A stretch of 64,000 nt of DNA, taken from assembly GCA_007693595.1 (NCBI GenBank), contig REDI01000050.1, forward strand, positions 248,001-312,000, in the 5' to 3' direction. Position numbers and translations under genes: made by a program. Under the pieces are notes generated by a model. The model was not told where the DNA came from, did no database searches, and saw nothing but the letters and a program-made list of their open reading frames with translations. Of this stretch, positions 24,899 through 33,439 are shown one piece after another; the stretch's first letter is position 1; every line of letters begins with the position of its first letter. This DNA is from Deltaproteobacteria bacterium (GTDB taxonomy: Bacteria > Myxococcota_A > UBA796 > GCA-2862545).

Positions 24899-26794
24899 CT
24901 ACTTCTCGCGCTCGAGAATGTTGAACTCGACCCTTCGGTTCTTGGCGCGGTCGGCCTCGGTCTGCTCCGATACGAGCGGCTGGGAAGGCCCGTACCCGAC
25001 AGGCTTGAGACGATCGGGGGCCACGCCTTGGTCGACCAAGTACTGCTTGACCGAGGCTGCGCGATCCTTCGAGAGCTGGGTGTTCAGATCGATCGAGCCT
25101 TCCGAGGAGGTGTGACCCGCGATCTCAAGGAGGGCGATGTCGGGATTACGGAGCATGATGTTCGCGATCTCGTTGAGGAGCTTGTGCGAACGGCTCTGGA
25201 GCGTCGCGCTGCCCACTTCGAAGAAGACGCGCTCCAAGATCTCGATCTTCTCGTCCTTGACCTCGGTCTTGGGGCGCTCGAGGACCGCGTTGATCTCGGC
25301 GGTCGCCTCGGAGCGGATCGAGACATCTTCGCGATAGATGCCGAAGCCCTCGGCCTGGATGAAGACGGCGTAGAAGCCATGGTTCAGCTCGGTCGAGAGG
25401 AGGCCTTCTTCGTCGGCGTTCAAGGCCTGCTCACCTTCGGTGTTCGGGACCGTGATGGTGACGAGCGCGCCCTGAACGGGGGCGCCGTCTTCGTCGCGCA
25501 CGTTGATGGTGAGGGTGCCCGGTTTGACGGGCATGATCTCGAGGGTGATCGGGGTCTCGCCCTGGCGGACCCGGACCTGAACCGCCCCGTCGTAGCGAGG
25601 ATCCGTGGCGCGGACGTCGTACATGCCTGGAATGAGCTCAGGCAGCGAGGCGGGTTCGGCCCCGGTCGTGACGGTGAAGCTCTGACCTTGGCCTGAGACG
25701 GTGACCTCGACGCCCTCGACGACCTGACCGACCTCGGTGGCGGTGATCTGGGCGATGCCGAGCATATCGGGGCAGCCGTCGTCGTCTTGGTATTGGTTGA
25801 AGGTCTCGGGCTCGTCGGGGCACTGGTCGATGTCGTCTGCGATGCCGTCGCCGTCGCGGTCGCCGATGACGTCGGGATCGCTGATCTTTCCGAAGCCTCC
25901 ACCCACGAACACGCGGTACTGTGCGGCGCCGACCCCTCGGGTGAGCGCCATCGCGCCTCCTGCGAGCAGGTGCAGACCCGACTTGGTCCGGCCTCGAACC
26001 GAGACGAGGGCCTCGCCTGGGGACTCCGCCCACTGAGGCACGCCCGCCACGTCGGGCACCCTACGAAGGAGCGGGTTCAGGTTCGCTTCGGCGTTGACTC
26101 CCAGGTTGTCCGTGAGGGCGAGGCCTACGCCCAGCCCCGAGACGAGCTGTGGACCGCCTTGGAGGGTCTCGAAGCCCTCGATCGTGGGGCGGAGGGCCAG
26201 ACCGGCATCGGCCGTGAGGGTGAGCGGGCCGGCTTCGTAGGTCGCGGCGAGCTTGGTTCCGCCTGCGAAGCCACCGTAGCCGAAGTTCTTGCTCGCCGTG
26301 GCCGTGGGGAGATCGAGCCAGGGGACCACGCCCAGGCCAAAGCCCCCGTTGGCGCCCGGCTGGACGGGAGCGAACATGGCGGCGGCGCGCATGCTGCCGA
26401 GCCCGCCCCCGATCGGCTGACCGTCGGGGTCGTCGGGATCGAAGCCATAGGCGGCGAAGAAGACCGGCATGCGCACATCGAGGCGCAGCATGCGGTGGGG
26501 TGAGATCCCCGCGCCCAGGTTCACCCCCGTCAGGTGGTCGAGGTAGGTGAAGCGGGTGCCAGGGTTGCCGACGGCGTCGCGGATGACCTGGTCCATGTGA
26601 CCCCGACCGTACTCGACGAGCGCGGTCGCGTAGCCATCGCCGGCGTGCATGCGCCCAGGCCGCTCGACGGTGAGCGGGTCGCGGATGTCGCCATCTTGGG
26701 CGGTCATGTTGAAGCCGTGGGCGTTGACACCCTCTTGGGCGAAGGCGGGAGAGGCCGCGAGGAGCGCGAGCAAGCTGAGGAGCGCGGGGGGCAT
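24899..26794 (-). CDS. OmpA-family protein with thrombospondin type-3 repeats
   Basis: 631 residues. Signal peptide (1-19, cleaved after PAFA). Residues 20-300 are beta-rich and barrel-like (outer-membrane domain). Around 311-345 lie calcium-binding type-3 repeats (DRDGDGIADDIDQCPDEPE, YQDDDGCPD). Residues 350-510 hold carboxypeptidase-regulatory-like/PEGA beta-sandwiches. The C-terminal OmpA domain (about 515-630) carries VFFEVGSATLQSRSHKLLNEIA and the peptidoglycan-binding motif AGHTSSEGSIDLNTQLSKDRA. It should tie the outer membrane to the wall. It is followed by a tRNA on the other strand. Confidence 0.93.
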   Translation of the reverse strand: MPPALLSLLALLAASPAFAQEGVNAHGFNMTAQDGDIRDPLTVERPGRMHAGDGYATALVEYGRGHMDQVIRDAVGNPGTRFTYLDHLTGVNLGAGISPHRMLRLDVRMPVFFAAYGFDPDDPDGQPIGGGLGSMRAAAMFAPVQPGANGGFGLGVVPWLDLPTATASKNFGYGGFAGGTKLAATYEAGPLTLTADAGLALRPTIEGFETLQGGPQLVSGLGVGLALTDNLGVNAEANLNPLLRRVPDVAGVPQWAESPGEALVSVRGRTKSGLHLLAGGAMALTRGVGAAQYRVFVGGGFGKISDPDVIGDRDGDGIADDIDQCPDEPETFNQYQDDDGCPDMLGIAQITATEVGQVVEGVEVTVSGQGQSFTVTTGAEPASLPELIPGMYDVRATDPRYDGAVQVRVRQGETPITLEIMPVKPGTLTINVRDEDGAPVQGALVTITVPNTEGEQALNADEEGLLSTELNHGFYAVFIQAEGFGIYREDVSIRSEATAEINAVLERPKTEVKDEKIEILERVFFEVGSATLQSRSHKLLNEIANIMLRNPDIALLEIAGHTSSEGSIDLNTQLSKDRAASVKQYLVDQGVAPDRLKPVGYGPSQPLVSEQTEADRAKNRRVEFNILEREK

Positions 26795-26832
26795 GGGGAC
26801 CTCGGGCGAGGGGAGGGCTGAGAAGGCCAGGA

Positions 26833-27336
26833 TCAGCTCTTCTTGAGACGGACGGAGCTGGCGATGATCTCGTAGGAAGGACCTTGGGCTGTGTGCTCGG
26901 GAACCACGCCGCCCTCGCGGGTCTCTTCGGCGTAGTGTGCGACCTCCGAGGCGTCGACTTCGCGCGAGATCAGCTCGCCTTGGATCAGGCCGACGCGACC
27001 CGCGCCGTCTTTGTCGACCGAGAAGGCGTGGTCCTTCATGCGCACCCGCATGTGTTGGTCGCCTTCGGAGACCACCAGCCAGCAGCCCGCCTTCTGGCAG
27101 ACCTCGGATATTCGACCTTCGACCGTGACTTGGGATCCGAGGTGCTCGTTGGCTTGAGCGAGGAGATCCGAGAGCGAGGTGGGCTCAGTCTCGGTGAAGT
27201 GCTCGCCGAAGGTGGCCCACTCGGTCTGGGCTGCGGACTCGGCGCGCTCGACGTCGGGCGCGGGCTCAGCGGGTGCGGATGGGGCGGACGAGCAGCTCGC
27301 GAGAACGACGAAGCAGAACAGACGCAGGTGAGACAT
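26833..27336 (-). CDS. DUF4920-type lipoprotein
   Basis: 167 residues with lipobox VLASC. After an Ala/Pro/Glu-rich linker, residues 43-165 show the pattern known to me as DUF4920: FGEHFTETEPTSLSDLLAQ, VTVEGRISEVCQKAGCWLVV, and MRVRMKDHAFSVDKDGAGR. The paired cysteines (CQKAGC) are conserved in that family and could bind a metal. This fold is OB-like and the role is unknown. It lies 38 bases upstream of the OmpA gene on the same strand, so the two may be co-transcribed. Confidence 0.75.
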   Translation of the reverse strand: MSHLRLFCFVVLASCSSAPSAPAEPAPDVERAESAAQTEWATFGEHFTETEPTSLSDLLAQANEHLGSQVTVEGRISEVCQKAGCWLVVSEGDQHMRVRMKDHAFSVDKDGAGRVGLIQGELISREVDASEVAHYAEETREGGVVPEHTAQGPSYEIIASSVRLKKS

Positions 27337-27428
27337 CGAACCTCCAACGGCGCTCCGCGGGTATCGTGTTTTCTCGGATCCCGCACCTCACGAAGCGCGC
27401 GAGAGCGCCATGAACGCTAAGCTTCGCC

Positions 27429-27456
27429 TTGCGTAAGGGCCTAAGTGCGATATACT
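27429..27456 (+). promoter_or_regulatory. Sigma-70-like promoter upstream of the GNAT gene
   Basis: -35 TTGCGT (27429-27434), 16-base spacer, -10 TATACT (27451-27456). This is the best vegetative-type promoter I found by eye. The leader to the ATG at 27512 is about 50 bases and carries a hairpin. Confidence 0.6.
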
Positions 27457-27465
27457 TCCCTCCGG

Positions 27466-27483
27466 GAGAGCGTTCAGGCTCTC
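27466..27483 (+). repeat. Hairpin in the leader of the GNAT gene
   Basis: GAGAGC and GCTCTC pair perfectly around the loop GTTCAG, about ten bases after the -10 box. It could be an operator near +1 or a leader structure. No U-run follows, so it is not an intrinsic terminator. Confidence 0.4.
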
Positions 27484-27511
27484 TGGCACCACGAGCACCG
27501 GAGCATCGTCC

Positions 27512-28033
27512 ATGGAGCACTTCAGCATCGACGGAGCGACAGGACGGAGCTTTGAACTCAGAATAGAAGAAGTCGATTCCATCAGCGAAGAGCTGGTGCG
27601 CACCCTCATCGAGATCGATCTTCAGACCTTCTCGGAGTCGACCTTCTCTCACTACACCGCCCGCGCCTTCCTCGGGAATGGTCGTGTGTTGCTCCTCCTG
27701 GCCGACGGTCACATCATCGGTTCCTGCGTGTGCATGCGCACCTGGGGCGATCCCGACGAAGTGTTGATCCTCTCCATGGGGATCCGGCCCGGATGGCGGG
27801 GGAGGGGACTCGGTCTGAGCTTCGTCCAGGGCATTCTCCATCGGCTGAGCCAGATCGGCGCCCAGGCGGTGAGCCTGCTCGTCAGCCTCGACAACCGCCG
27901 CGCGATCCGCGTCTACGAAGAGACCGGCTTCAGCGTCCAAGAGGTCATGGATCGCGACTCTCGCACCGGCGAAGCCTTCGTGCGCATGCGCTGCAGCCTG
28001 GTCGATCGACCCGAGCTCTCTATCGTCGAGTAG
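27512..28033 (+). CDS. GNAT-family N-acetyltransferase
   Basis: 173 residues. It carries the acetyl-CoA loop RPGWRGRGLGLSFVQGIL (motif A, R/Q-x-x-G-x-G/A), preceded by the strand EVLILSMGI, and the later ALVLLV-like strand with NRRAIRVYEETGFSVQEV, as in RimI-type enzymes. It transfers an acetyl group to an amine; the target cannot be told. GGAG lies before the ATG. It has its own promoter and is followed after 59 bases by the LOG gene. Confidence 0.88.
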   Translation: MEHFSIDGATGRSFELRIEEVDSISEELVRTLIEIDLQTFSESTFSHYTARAFLGNGRVLLLLADGHIIGSCVCMRTWGDPDEVLILSMGIRPGWRGRGLGLSFVQGILHRLSQIGAQAVSLLVSLDNRRAIRVYEETGFSVQEVMDRDSRTGEAFVRMRCSLVDRPELSIVE

Positions 28034-28092
28034 CGGCGGCGCGCCTTGTCGGCGGGCGTTACCCTCCGGGTTCGTGACCCTACGGAGGACCC

Positions 28093-28902
28093 ATGCCCCA
28101 ATACCCGACCAAGGCGTACAAGAACCTTGACTTCCTCAACTCGGCTCCCGCCCGGCACATTCGTGTGCTCTGTGAGTATGAGGAGACTCGCCAACGCTTC
28201 CTGCGCCACGGCGTGCACAACACCCTCATCATGTTCGGTTCCGCGCGCACTCCCCCCGCCGATCGCGCCGAGGCCATGCTCAAGGAAGCGCAAGAGGCCC
28301 TCGCCCTGGATCCCGCAGCCCCGGACAAGGTCGAGGCGGTCGCTCACGCCGAGCGCATGGTGAAGATGAGCACCTACTACGAAGCGGCGCGCGAGCTCGC
28401 GAACAAGCTCACCGCCTGGAGCGATGGTCGCAGCTCCGGTCGGCGGTATCATGTCTGTACGGGCGGTGGTCCGGGCATCATGGAGGCTGGCAACCGCGGC
28501 GCGAACGAGGCGGGCGGCCAGTCCGTGGCGCTGGGGATCTCGCTGCCGTTCGAGCCCGGCGTCAACGACTACGCGACCGAAGAGCTCGCCTTTGAGTACC
28601 ACTACTTCTTCACGCGCAAGCTCTGGTTCCTCTACCCGGCCAAGGCGGTGATCTTCTTCCCCGGCGGTTTTGGAACCCTCGACGAACTCTTCGAGACCCT
28701 GACCCTCGTCCAGACCGGGAAGATTAAGCGTCCTCTGCCGCTGCTGCTCTTCGGAACCGAGTATTGGGACTCGGTGCTCAACCTCAAGGCGATGGTCGAC
28801 ATGGGCACCATCTCCAAGACCGATCCCTCGCTGCTCCACCGCTCCGATGACGTCGACGAGGCCTTCTCGTGGTTGGTCGAGCAGCTCGAAGCGCTCGAGT
28901 AG
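28093..28902 (+). CDS. LOG-family protein (nucleoside 5'-monophosphate phosphoribohydrolase type)
   Basis: 269 residues. The family marks are the nucleotide site YHVCTGGGPGIMEAGNRGANEAGG and PGGFGTLDELFETLTLVQTGK (PGGxGTxxE), with the catalytic Arg/Glu in between. Relatives release bases from nucleoside monophosphates, including cytokinin nucleotides. At 269 residues it is the longer variety with an N-terminal helical extension (1-70). GGAGG precedes the ATG. The gene meets the DHH gene tail to tail with three bases between. Confidence 0.9.
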   Translation: MPQYPTKAYKNLDFLNSAPARHIRVLCEYEETRQRFLRHGVHNTLIMFGSARTPPADRAEAMLKEAQEALALDPAAPDKVEAVAHAERMVKMSTYYEAARELANKLTAWSDGRSSGRRYHVCTGGGPGIMEAGNRGANEAGGQSVALGISLPFEPGVNDYATEELAFEYHYFFTRKLWFLYPAKAVIFFPGGFGTLDELFETLTLVQTGKIKRPLPLLLFGTEYWDSVLNLKAMVDMGTISKTDPSLLHRSDDVDEAFSWLVEQLEALE

Positions 28903-28905
28903 GGC

Positions 28906-29880
28906 TCAGCTCAGGGCTTCGGCGACCGCCTGCTCGACCTCGGCCTGGATCTGGGCCAGGGGCCGCTCGGTGCGAACCCCGGCCGCCTTGCGGTGGCCTC
29001 CGCCGCTGGGCTCGACGCGCTGGGCGACGGCGCAGACATCGACGGAGCCGCGGCTGCGCAGGCTGACCTTCAGGCTGCCATCGGCTTGTTCCACGAAGAT
29101 CCCCCCGACCTCGGCCCCGACGACGTCGGCGAGGGACTCGACCAGCCCTTCGAGATCATCCTTGACCGCGTCGAGCTCCCGCATGACGGCGAGGGGAACA
29201 TGGCCGAGGATCAGGCGCCCGTCGAGTCGACGCTCGGCCTGAGAGGTGACGAGGGCCGCCAGCTTGAGCCCTCGCCAGCGTTTGGCGAAGAGGATCTTGG
29301 TGGCGAGCTGGGCGTGGTCCACCCCCCGCCCGATCAGATCTGCGGCCATCGCGAGGGTCGAAGGTGTGGTGTTGTCGTACCGAAAGCAGCCGGTGTCGAA
29401 GAGGCTGCCGACGTGGAGCAGCGTGGCGGTGTCGAGGTCGAGGGCCGCGCCCCAAGTGACCAGCCCGTGGTAGACCATCTCGCAGGTGCTCGTGGCATGG
29501 GGCTCGACCCAGGCGAGGTCGTACTCTTGGGGCAGGGTCGAGGCGTGGTGGTCGATGATCCCCCGCAACGGCGCGCGCTTGAAGGCAGCGTCTGCAGAGG
29601 GGCTTAGCCGATGTCGATCGCCGTCGAGGATCACCACGGCCCCGAAGTCGCCTTCGGGTTTCGGAACCATGGTCTTGGCGTCGGGCAGCCAGCGGTATCG
29701 CCAACCAGGGACCCCCGCCACGGTGACGCTCACGCCTCGCGCACGGAGCACCCGAGCCAGCGCCAGACAGGCCCCAACGCTGTCACCATCGGGGCTAGCC
29801 GGCCCGGTCAGCAAGACCTCGGGGGTCTCGGCGAGCGCCTCGAGCAAGGCGATGGCTCGGTCGTCGCTCACCGAGGTCAC
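28906..29880 (-). CDS. DHH-family phosphoesterase, NrnA-like
   Basis: 324 residues. DHH domain motifs: ASPDGDSVGACLALAR (metal Asp pair), VVILDGD, IDHHAS and LFDTGCFRYDNTT. The C-terminal DHHA1 domain ends with EPSGGGHRKAAGVR. Such enzymes degrade short oligoribonucleotides and pAp, or cyclic dinucleotides. The usual first-motif His is replaced (TGPASPDGD), which is worth noting but occurs in distant members. GTG start overlapping the helicase stop by four bases, so the two are coupled. Confidence 0.88.
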   Translation of the reverse strand: MTSVSDDRAIALLEALAETPEVLLTGPASPDGDSVGACLALARVLRARGVSVTVAGVPGWRYRWLPDAKTMVPKPEGDFGAVVILDGDRHRLSPSADAAFKRAPLRGIIDHHASTLPQEYDLAWVEPHATSTCEMVYHGLVTWGAALDLDTATLLHVGSLFDTGCFRYDNTTPSTLAMAADLIGRGVDHAQLATKILFAKRWRGLKLAALVTSQAERRLDGRLILGHVPLAVMRELDAVKDDLEGLVESLADVVGAEVGGIFVEQADGSLKVSLRSRGSVDVCAVAQRVEPSGGGHRKAAGVRTERPLAQIQAEVEQAVAEALS

Positions 29881-31574
29881 TCCATCGTGAGCAGCGCGTC
29901 GAGATCCATGCTGTCGTCGGTCTTGGCCTTCTTGGCCTTCTTGGCCTTCTTCGGCTTCTTGGCCTCCTTGGGCTTCGAGGAGCCCGCGTCGACCTCAAGC
30001 AGATCCTCGAAGCTCTCGCCCGCGATGGTCTGCGGCTTGGGGTCGCGGTCTCGGCCTCGGTCGCGCCCCGACCTGGACTTGGCGCTCGACTTCTTGGAGT
30101 CTGAGCGCTTGGACTTGGACCGACCCTTGGGCTCTTTGGCCGTGCGAGAGCGGCTGCGTGCGGGCTCGTCGGTCGAGGGGGAGCTGTCGTCGGGAGCGAT
30201 GTCGACCATGGCGGCTTTGCGCTGTCGATCCCAGGTGAAGAAGGCTTTGAGCGCCGTGGCGATCAAGATCTCGCCGTCGTCCCGCTCGAGCAGCGCCCGC
30301 GCGGTCGGTAGGTAGGACTCGAACACCATGGAGCCCATGGCGCCGCGGATCTGGCGAGCTTGTCGGTCCACCCGTTTTTTGGTCGCGGTGTTCTCGTCGG
30401 GGAAGGGGATCTCGGTGAAGACGACCTTGTGGACGTTCTCGAGCGATCGACGAGTGCTCATGTCGGTGCCGCTGAGCAGACTGACGGCACGACCCTCGCG
30501 GCCGATTCGGCCGGTGCGGCCGATCCGGTGCATGTAGACCGTGGGATCCTGAGGCAGCGAGTAGTTGAAGACGTGGGTAAGGTCTTCGATGTCGATCCCT
30601 CGAGCGGCGACATCGGTCGCGACCAAGAAGCGAACCTCACCGGCCTTGACGCGCTTCATAACCGCGCTGCGGCGGCTCTGAGGCAGCTCGCCCGAGATGA
30701 GCTGTACGTCGAGCCCCTGACGATCGAGGAAGCTCGCGATGGTGTTCGTGTCTTCGCGCGTGTTGCAGAAGATGATCGCGGCGTCGGGATCTTCGACGTC
30801 GATGACGTAGAGTAGCGCCCGGGCCTTGTGCATGCCCGAGGGGGCTTCGTAGGCGTAGTGGGTGATGCCTTCGACGCCGTCTGCATCGGTGGAGAGGATG
30901 ATGTTCTCGGGCTCCTTGAGGAACTGCCGAACGAGCCGCGCGGTCTCGCGCGAGATGGTTGCAGAGAACAGAAGAACCTGGCGATCCTTGGCGGTGTGGG
31001 ACAGCAGCTTGGTCACGTCTTCATAAAAGCCCATGCTGACCATCTCGTCGGCCTCGTCGAGGCAGGCGATCCGCACGCGCGAGAGATCGAGGTTCCCGCG
31101 GCGCTCGTGGTCGAGCACCCGGCCTGGGGTGCCGACGATGATCTCGACGCCTTCGCGGAGGGCCTTCTCTTGGGGGCCCATGGCGAGCCCGCCGACCAGC
31201 ACGGCGCTGCGCACCTTCTTGTACTTGGTGAGGGCCTGGATCTCGGCGTCGATCTGCTGAGCGAGCTCGCGGGTAGGAGCGAGGATCAGCGCTTGCGGGT
31301 GATCTTGGCCGGGGGTGACGAGCTCGATGGTGGGGATCGCAAAGGCGGCGGTCTTGCCGGTGCCGGTCTTGGCGCGAGCGAGCAGGTCGCGCCCGGCGAG
31401 CGCGGGCTCGATGGTGGCGGCTTGGATAGGGGTCGCGGTGCGATAGCCGTGCTCGTGGATCCCTTGGATGAGCTCGCGGGATAGCGGAAAGTCAACGAAG
31501 TCACGATCGCTGACGTAGTCGGAGCCCTCGGGCCGGTGTTCGGCGCTTGAGGGGGTATCTTCGGATGTGGACAT
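29877..31574 (-). CDS. DEAD-box RNA helicase with basic C-terminal tail
   Basis: 565 residues. Q motif (FPLSRELIQGIHEHGYRTATPIQAATI), Walker A AKTGTGKT, PTRELAQQ, DEAD in CLDEADEMVSMGF, SAT, then ATDVAARGIDIEDLTHVFNY and HRIGRTGRIGREG. It unwinds short RNA duplexes, as in ribosome assembly or mRNA decay (DeaD/CsdA group). After residue 440 comes a Ser/Lys/Arg-rich tail, including a KKAKKAKKAK run, that probably binds RNA. Coupling to the DHH nuclease downstream suggests a joint role in RNA turnover. Confidence 0.95.
   Translation of the reverse strand: MSTSEDTPSSAEHRPEGSDYVSDRDFVDFPLSRELIQGIHEHGYRTATPIQAATIEPALAGRDLLARAKTGTGKTAAFAIPTIELVTPGQDHPQALILAPTRELAQQIDAEIQALTKYKKVRSAVLVGGLAMGPQEKALREGVEIIVGTPGRVLDHERRGNLDLSRVRIACLDEADEMVSMGFYEDVTKLLSHTAKDRQVLLFSATISRETARLVRQFLKEPENIILSTDADGVEGITHYAYEAPSGMHKARALLYVIDVEDPDAAIIFCNTREDTNTIASFLDRQGLDVQLISGELPQSRRSAVMKRVKAGEVRFLVATDVAARGIDIEDLTHVFNYSLPQDPTVYMHRIGRTGRIGREGRAVSLLSGTDMSTRRSLENVHKVVFTEIPFPDENTATKKRVDRQARQIRGAMGSMVFESYLPTARALLERDDGEILIATALKAFFTWDRQRKAAMVDIAPDDSSPSTDEPARSRSRTAKEPKGRSKSKRSDSKKSSAKSRSGRDRGRDRDPKPQTIAGESFEDLLEVDAGSSKPKEAKKPKKAKKAKKAKTDDSMDLDALLTME
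29921..29974. repeat. 9-bp tandem repeat in the helicase tail
   Basis: Six successive 9-base units, four of them identical (TCTTGGCCT on the plus strand), encode the Lys/Ala-rich KKAKKAKKAK stretch. Multiples of three keep the frame when copy number changes. Confidence 0.85.
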
Positions 31575-31777
31575 CCTTCTCCCATTCAGTGGTTAGTCGG
31601 GTCGTGTAACGGGTGCCCAGCCTGACGTAAAGGGGAGATCGGTGGCTTGGAGGGGATCGCGGCGCGCTGTCGCGACCTGTCTGGCGACCGGCCCTTCGGT
31701 GCCCCTCCGGGGATGGGTGCGGCCCGACGCGTCGAGGCGGGAGGATCCCCTCGCAGGGGGAACGGTTCGGATGGCTC

Positions 31778-31806
31778 TTGACCCCGGGCGGTGGGTCCCG
31801 TACACC
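31778..31806 (+). promoter_or_regulatory. Possible sigma-70-like promoter for the epimerase operon
   Basis: -35 TTGACC (31778-31783, one mismatch), 17-base spacer, weak -10 TACACC (31801-31806). It lies in the longest gene-free stretch of the window (31575-31842), about 37 bases before the TTG start. Confidence 0.35.
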
Positions 31807-31842
31807 CTGAACGCGGGGTTCTTCGCGCGGCAGGGGTAAGTC

Positions 31843-32814
31843 TTGAAGGTCGTGATCGTTGGCGGAACGGGAATGCTCGGTACATGGCTCGGCCATGCGC
31901 TGCGCGACCGCGGCGACGAGGTCTTCGTGGTCACCCGCTCCGAGGCCGAAGAAGAGCACGAGCTGAGCTGGACCTCGAGCCGGGGCATCATCGATTTACG
32001 GCGCCTCGAAGGCGCGGACGCGGTGGTCAACCTCATGGGGGCGCCGATCGCCGATCGCCCCTGGACGCGCATGCGGCGGAACACACTCCGAGACTCCCGG
32101 ATCCAGTCCACCGCCACGATCCTCCAGTCCCTCTCCCGCCTCGACGCTCCCCCGAAGCACTACGTGGGGGTGGGCCACCTGGGGATCTACGGCGAGCGCG
32201 GTGAGCAGATCCTCGACGAGTCGGACGACCCGGGCGAGGGCTTCCTGGCGGAGCTGGCGCTGGACTGGGAGCAGGCTCACCTGGCGGCCGAGCGGCAACT
32301 CCAGGCGCGCACGGCGGTGCTGCGCATGGCGGTCGCGCTCTCTCCGACGGGCGGGGTCTTTCCCCTGATGATTCAGCCCTTCCGGGTGGGGCTGGGCGGG
32401 TGGTTGGGCGACGGGCGTCAGTACCTCCCCTGGATCAGCGTGCGTGATGCGGTGAGCGCCTTCCTCTTCCTGCTCGATCATCCTGAACTCGAGGGGCTCT
32501 TCAACGGCTGTGTTCCCGTGCCTACGCGCCAGAAGGAGTGGGCTCGGGCCCTCGGGCGGGCCCTGAACAAGCCGGTGGTGAGCAACGCGCCCAAGTGGGC
32601 CCTCCGTGGCGCCTTGGGCGATCTCGCAGACGAGCTCTACCTCGCCTCGATCCGAGCCGTGCCTCAGCGCCTACAGAAGGCGGGCTTCTCCTTTCAAGAC
32701 GCCGAGGCCGAGGCCACCTTCGGCTGGTTGGTCGCGTGTCTTGACGATCCTCCGCCCGAGCTGTCGCGCTACCGGGTCCAACGTCGTCGTCGCGGGCGGA
32801 TCCGCAGGTCGTGA
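31843..32814 (+). CDS. TIGR01777-type SDR epimerase family protein
   Basis: 323 residues with a TTG start (AGGGG upstream; the N-terminus KVVIVGGTGMLGTWLGHAL matches the family from its first residues). NAD(P)-binding GGTGMLG, DAVVNLMGAPIADRPWT, R-x-SRIQSTATI, the GIYG segment and a C-terminal DUF1731-like domain (NAPKWALRGALGDLADELYLASIRAVPQRL) are seen. It belongs to the extended SDR group related to SulA-type division inhibitors; the substrate is unknown. Its stop overlaps the next GTG (GTGA). Confidence 0.9.
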   Translation: MKVVIVGGTGMLGTWLGHALRDRGDEVFVVTRSEAEEEHELSWTSSRGIIDLRRLEGADAVVNLMGAPIADRPWTRMRRNTLRDSRIQSTATILQSLSRLDAPPKHYVGVGHLGIYGERGEQILDESDDPGEGFLAELALDWEQAHLAAERQLQARTAVLRMAVALSPTGGVFPLMIQPFRVGLGGWLGDGRQYLPWISVRDAVSAFLFLLDHPELEGLFNGCVPVPTRQKEWARALGRALNKPVVSNAPKWALRGALGDLADELYLASIRAVPQRLQKAGFSFQDAEAEATFGWLVACLDDPPPELSRYRVQRRRRGRIRRS

Positions 32815-33347
32815 CCCCCAAGCGGCCTGGTGTTGCGCTGTTCGAGGCCTCCAGGCAGGGGACGGTCAAGGCCTCGGCCTTCCTCCTCTTCTCGGGCTTC
32901 TTCGTCGTCTTGGTCCCGCTCCTCGCCGGGGTCCTCCCCCTGATCCCCGTGACGATCATCCTTCTCGCTTCGGGGGCTGGGCTCGACGCCTTGGCCGGCG
33001 TGCTGGTCTTCTGGGGAGCGGCCCCGTTGATCGCCTCGATGAGCGGCCTGCCCGCCGCCCTGTGCCTCCTTGTCGCGGGGCTGGAGCTCTACCGGCTGCG
33101 CCATCGAGGCCTCGCGTGGGCCGGGTTGGCTCTGGCTGCTCCCTTGGGCCTCGTCGCCGGGGCGCTGCAGATCCTCCTCACCCCGTGCACGGGGATCCCC
33201 ACCGCGGTCATGTCCCTCGCGCTGATCTGCGCAGCCCTCATCTACGCTCTGTCGGTCATGAACCGCCTCCATACTTGGGTCGGCTTCGATGCCTATCGGG
33301 CGCTCCGCGACGAAGGAGCCCCGCCTTCACGCTCCGTCGACGTCTAG
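32811..33347 (+). CDS. Unknown polytopic membrane protein
   Basis: 178 residues, GTG start coupled to the epimerase stop. Four or five hydrophobic helices (for example ASAFLLFSGFFVVLVPLLAGV, VTIILLASGAGLDALAGVLVFW, LAWAGLALAAPLGLVAGALQ, AVMSLALICAALIYALSVM) with short loops and a small cytoplasmic tail. No family recognised. It shares the transcript of the epimerase. Confidence 0.65.
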   Translation: MTPKRPGVALFEASRQGTVKASAFLLFSGFFVVLVPLLAGVLPLIPVTIILLASGAGLDALAGVLVFWGAAPLIASMSGLPAALCLLVAGLELYRLRHRGLAWAGLALAAPLGLVAGALQILLTPCTGIPTAVMSLALICAALIYALSVMNRLHTWVGFDAYRALRDEGAPPSRSVDV

Positions 33348-33439
33348 CCGGTGGTTGCGGGGCCTCCCATCGCGCCGCTTGGCCGCGACGGGCACGCAGC
33401 CCTGTCACGCGCTATTGAGGCCGCCCAAGAGGAGGACGG

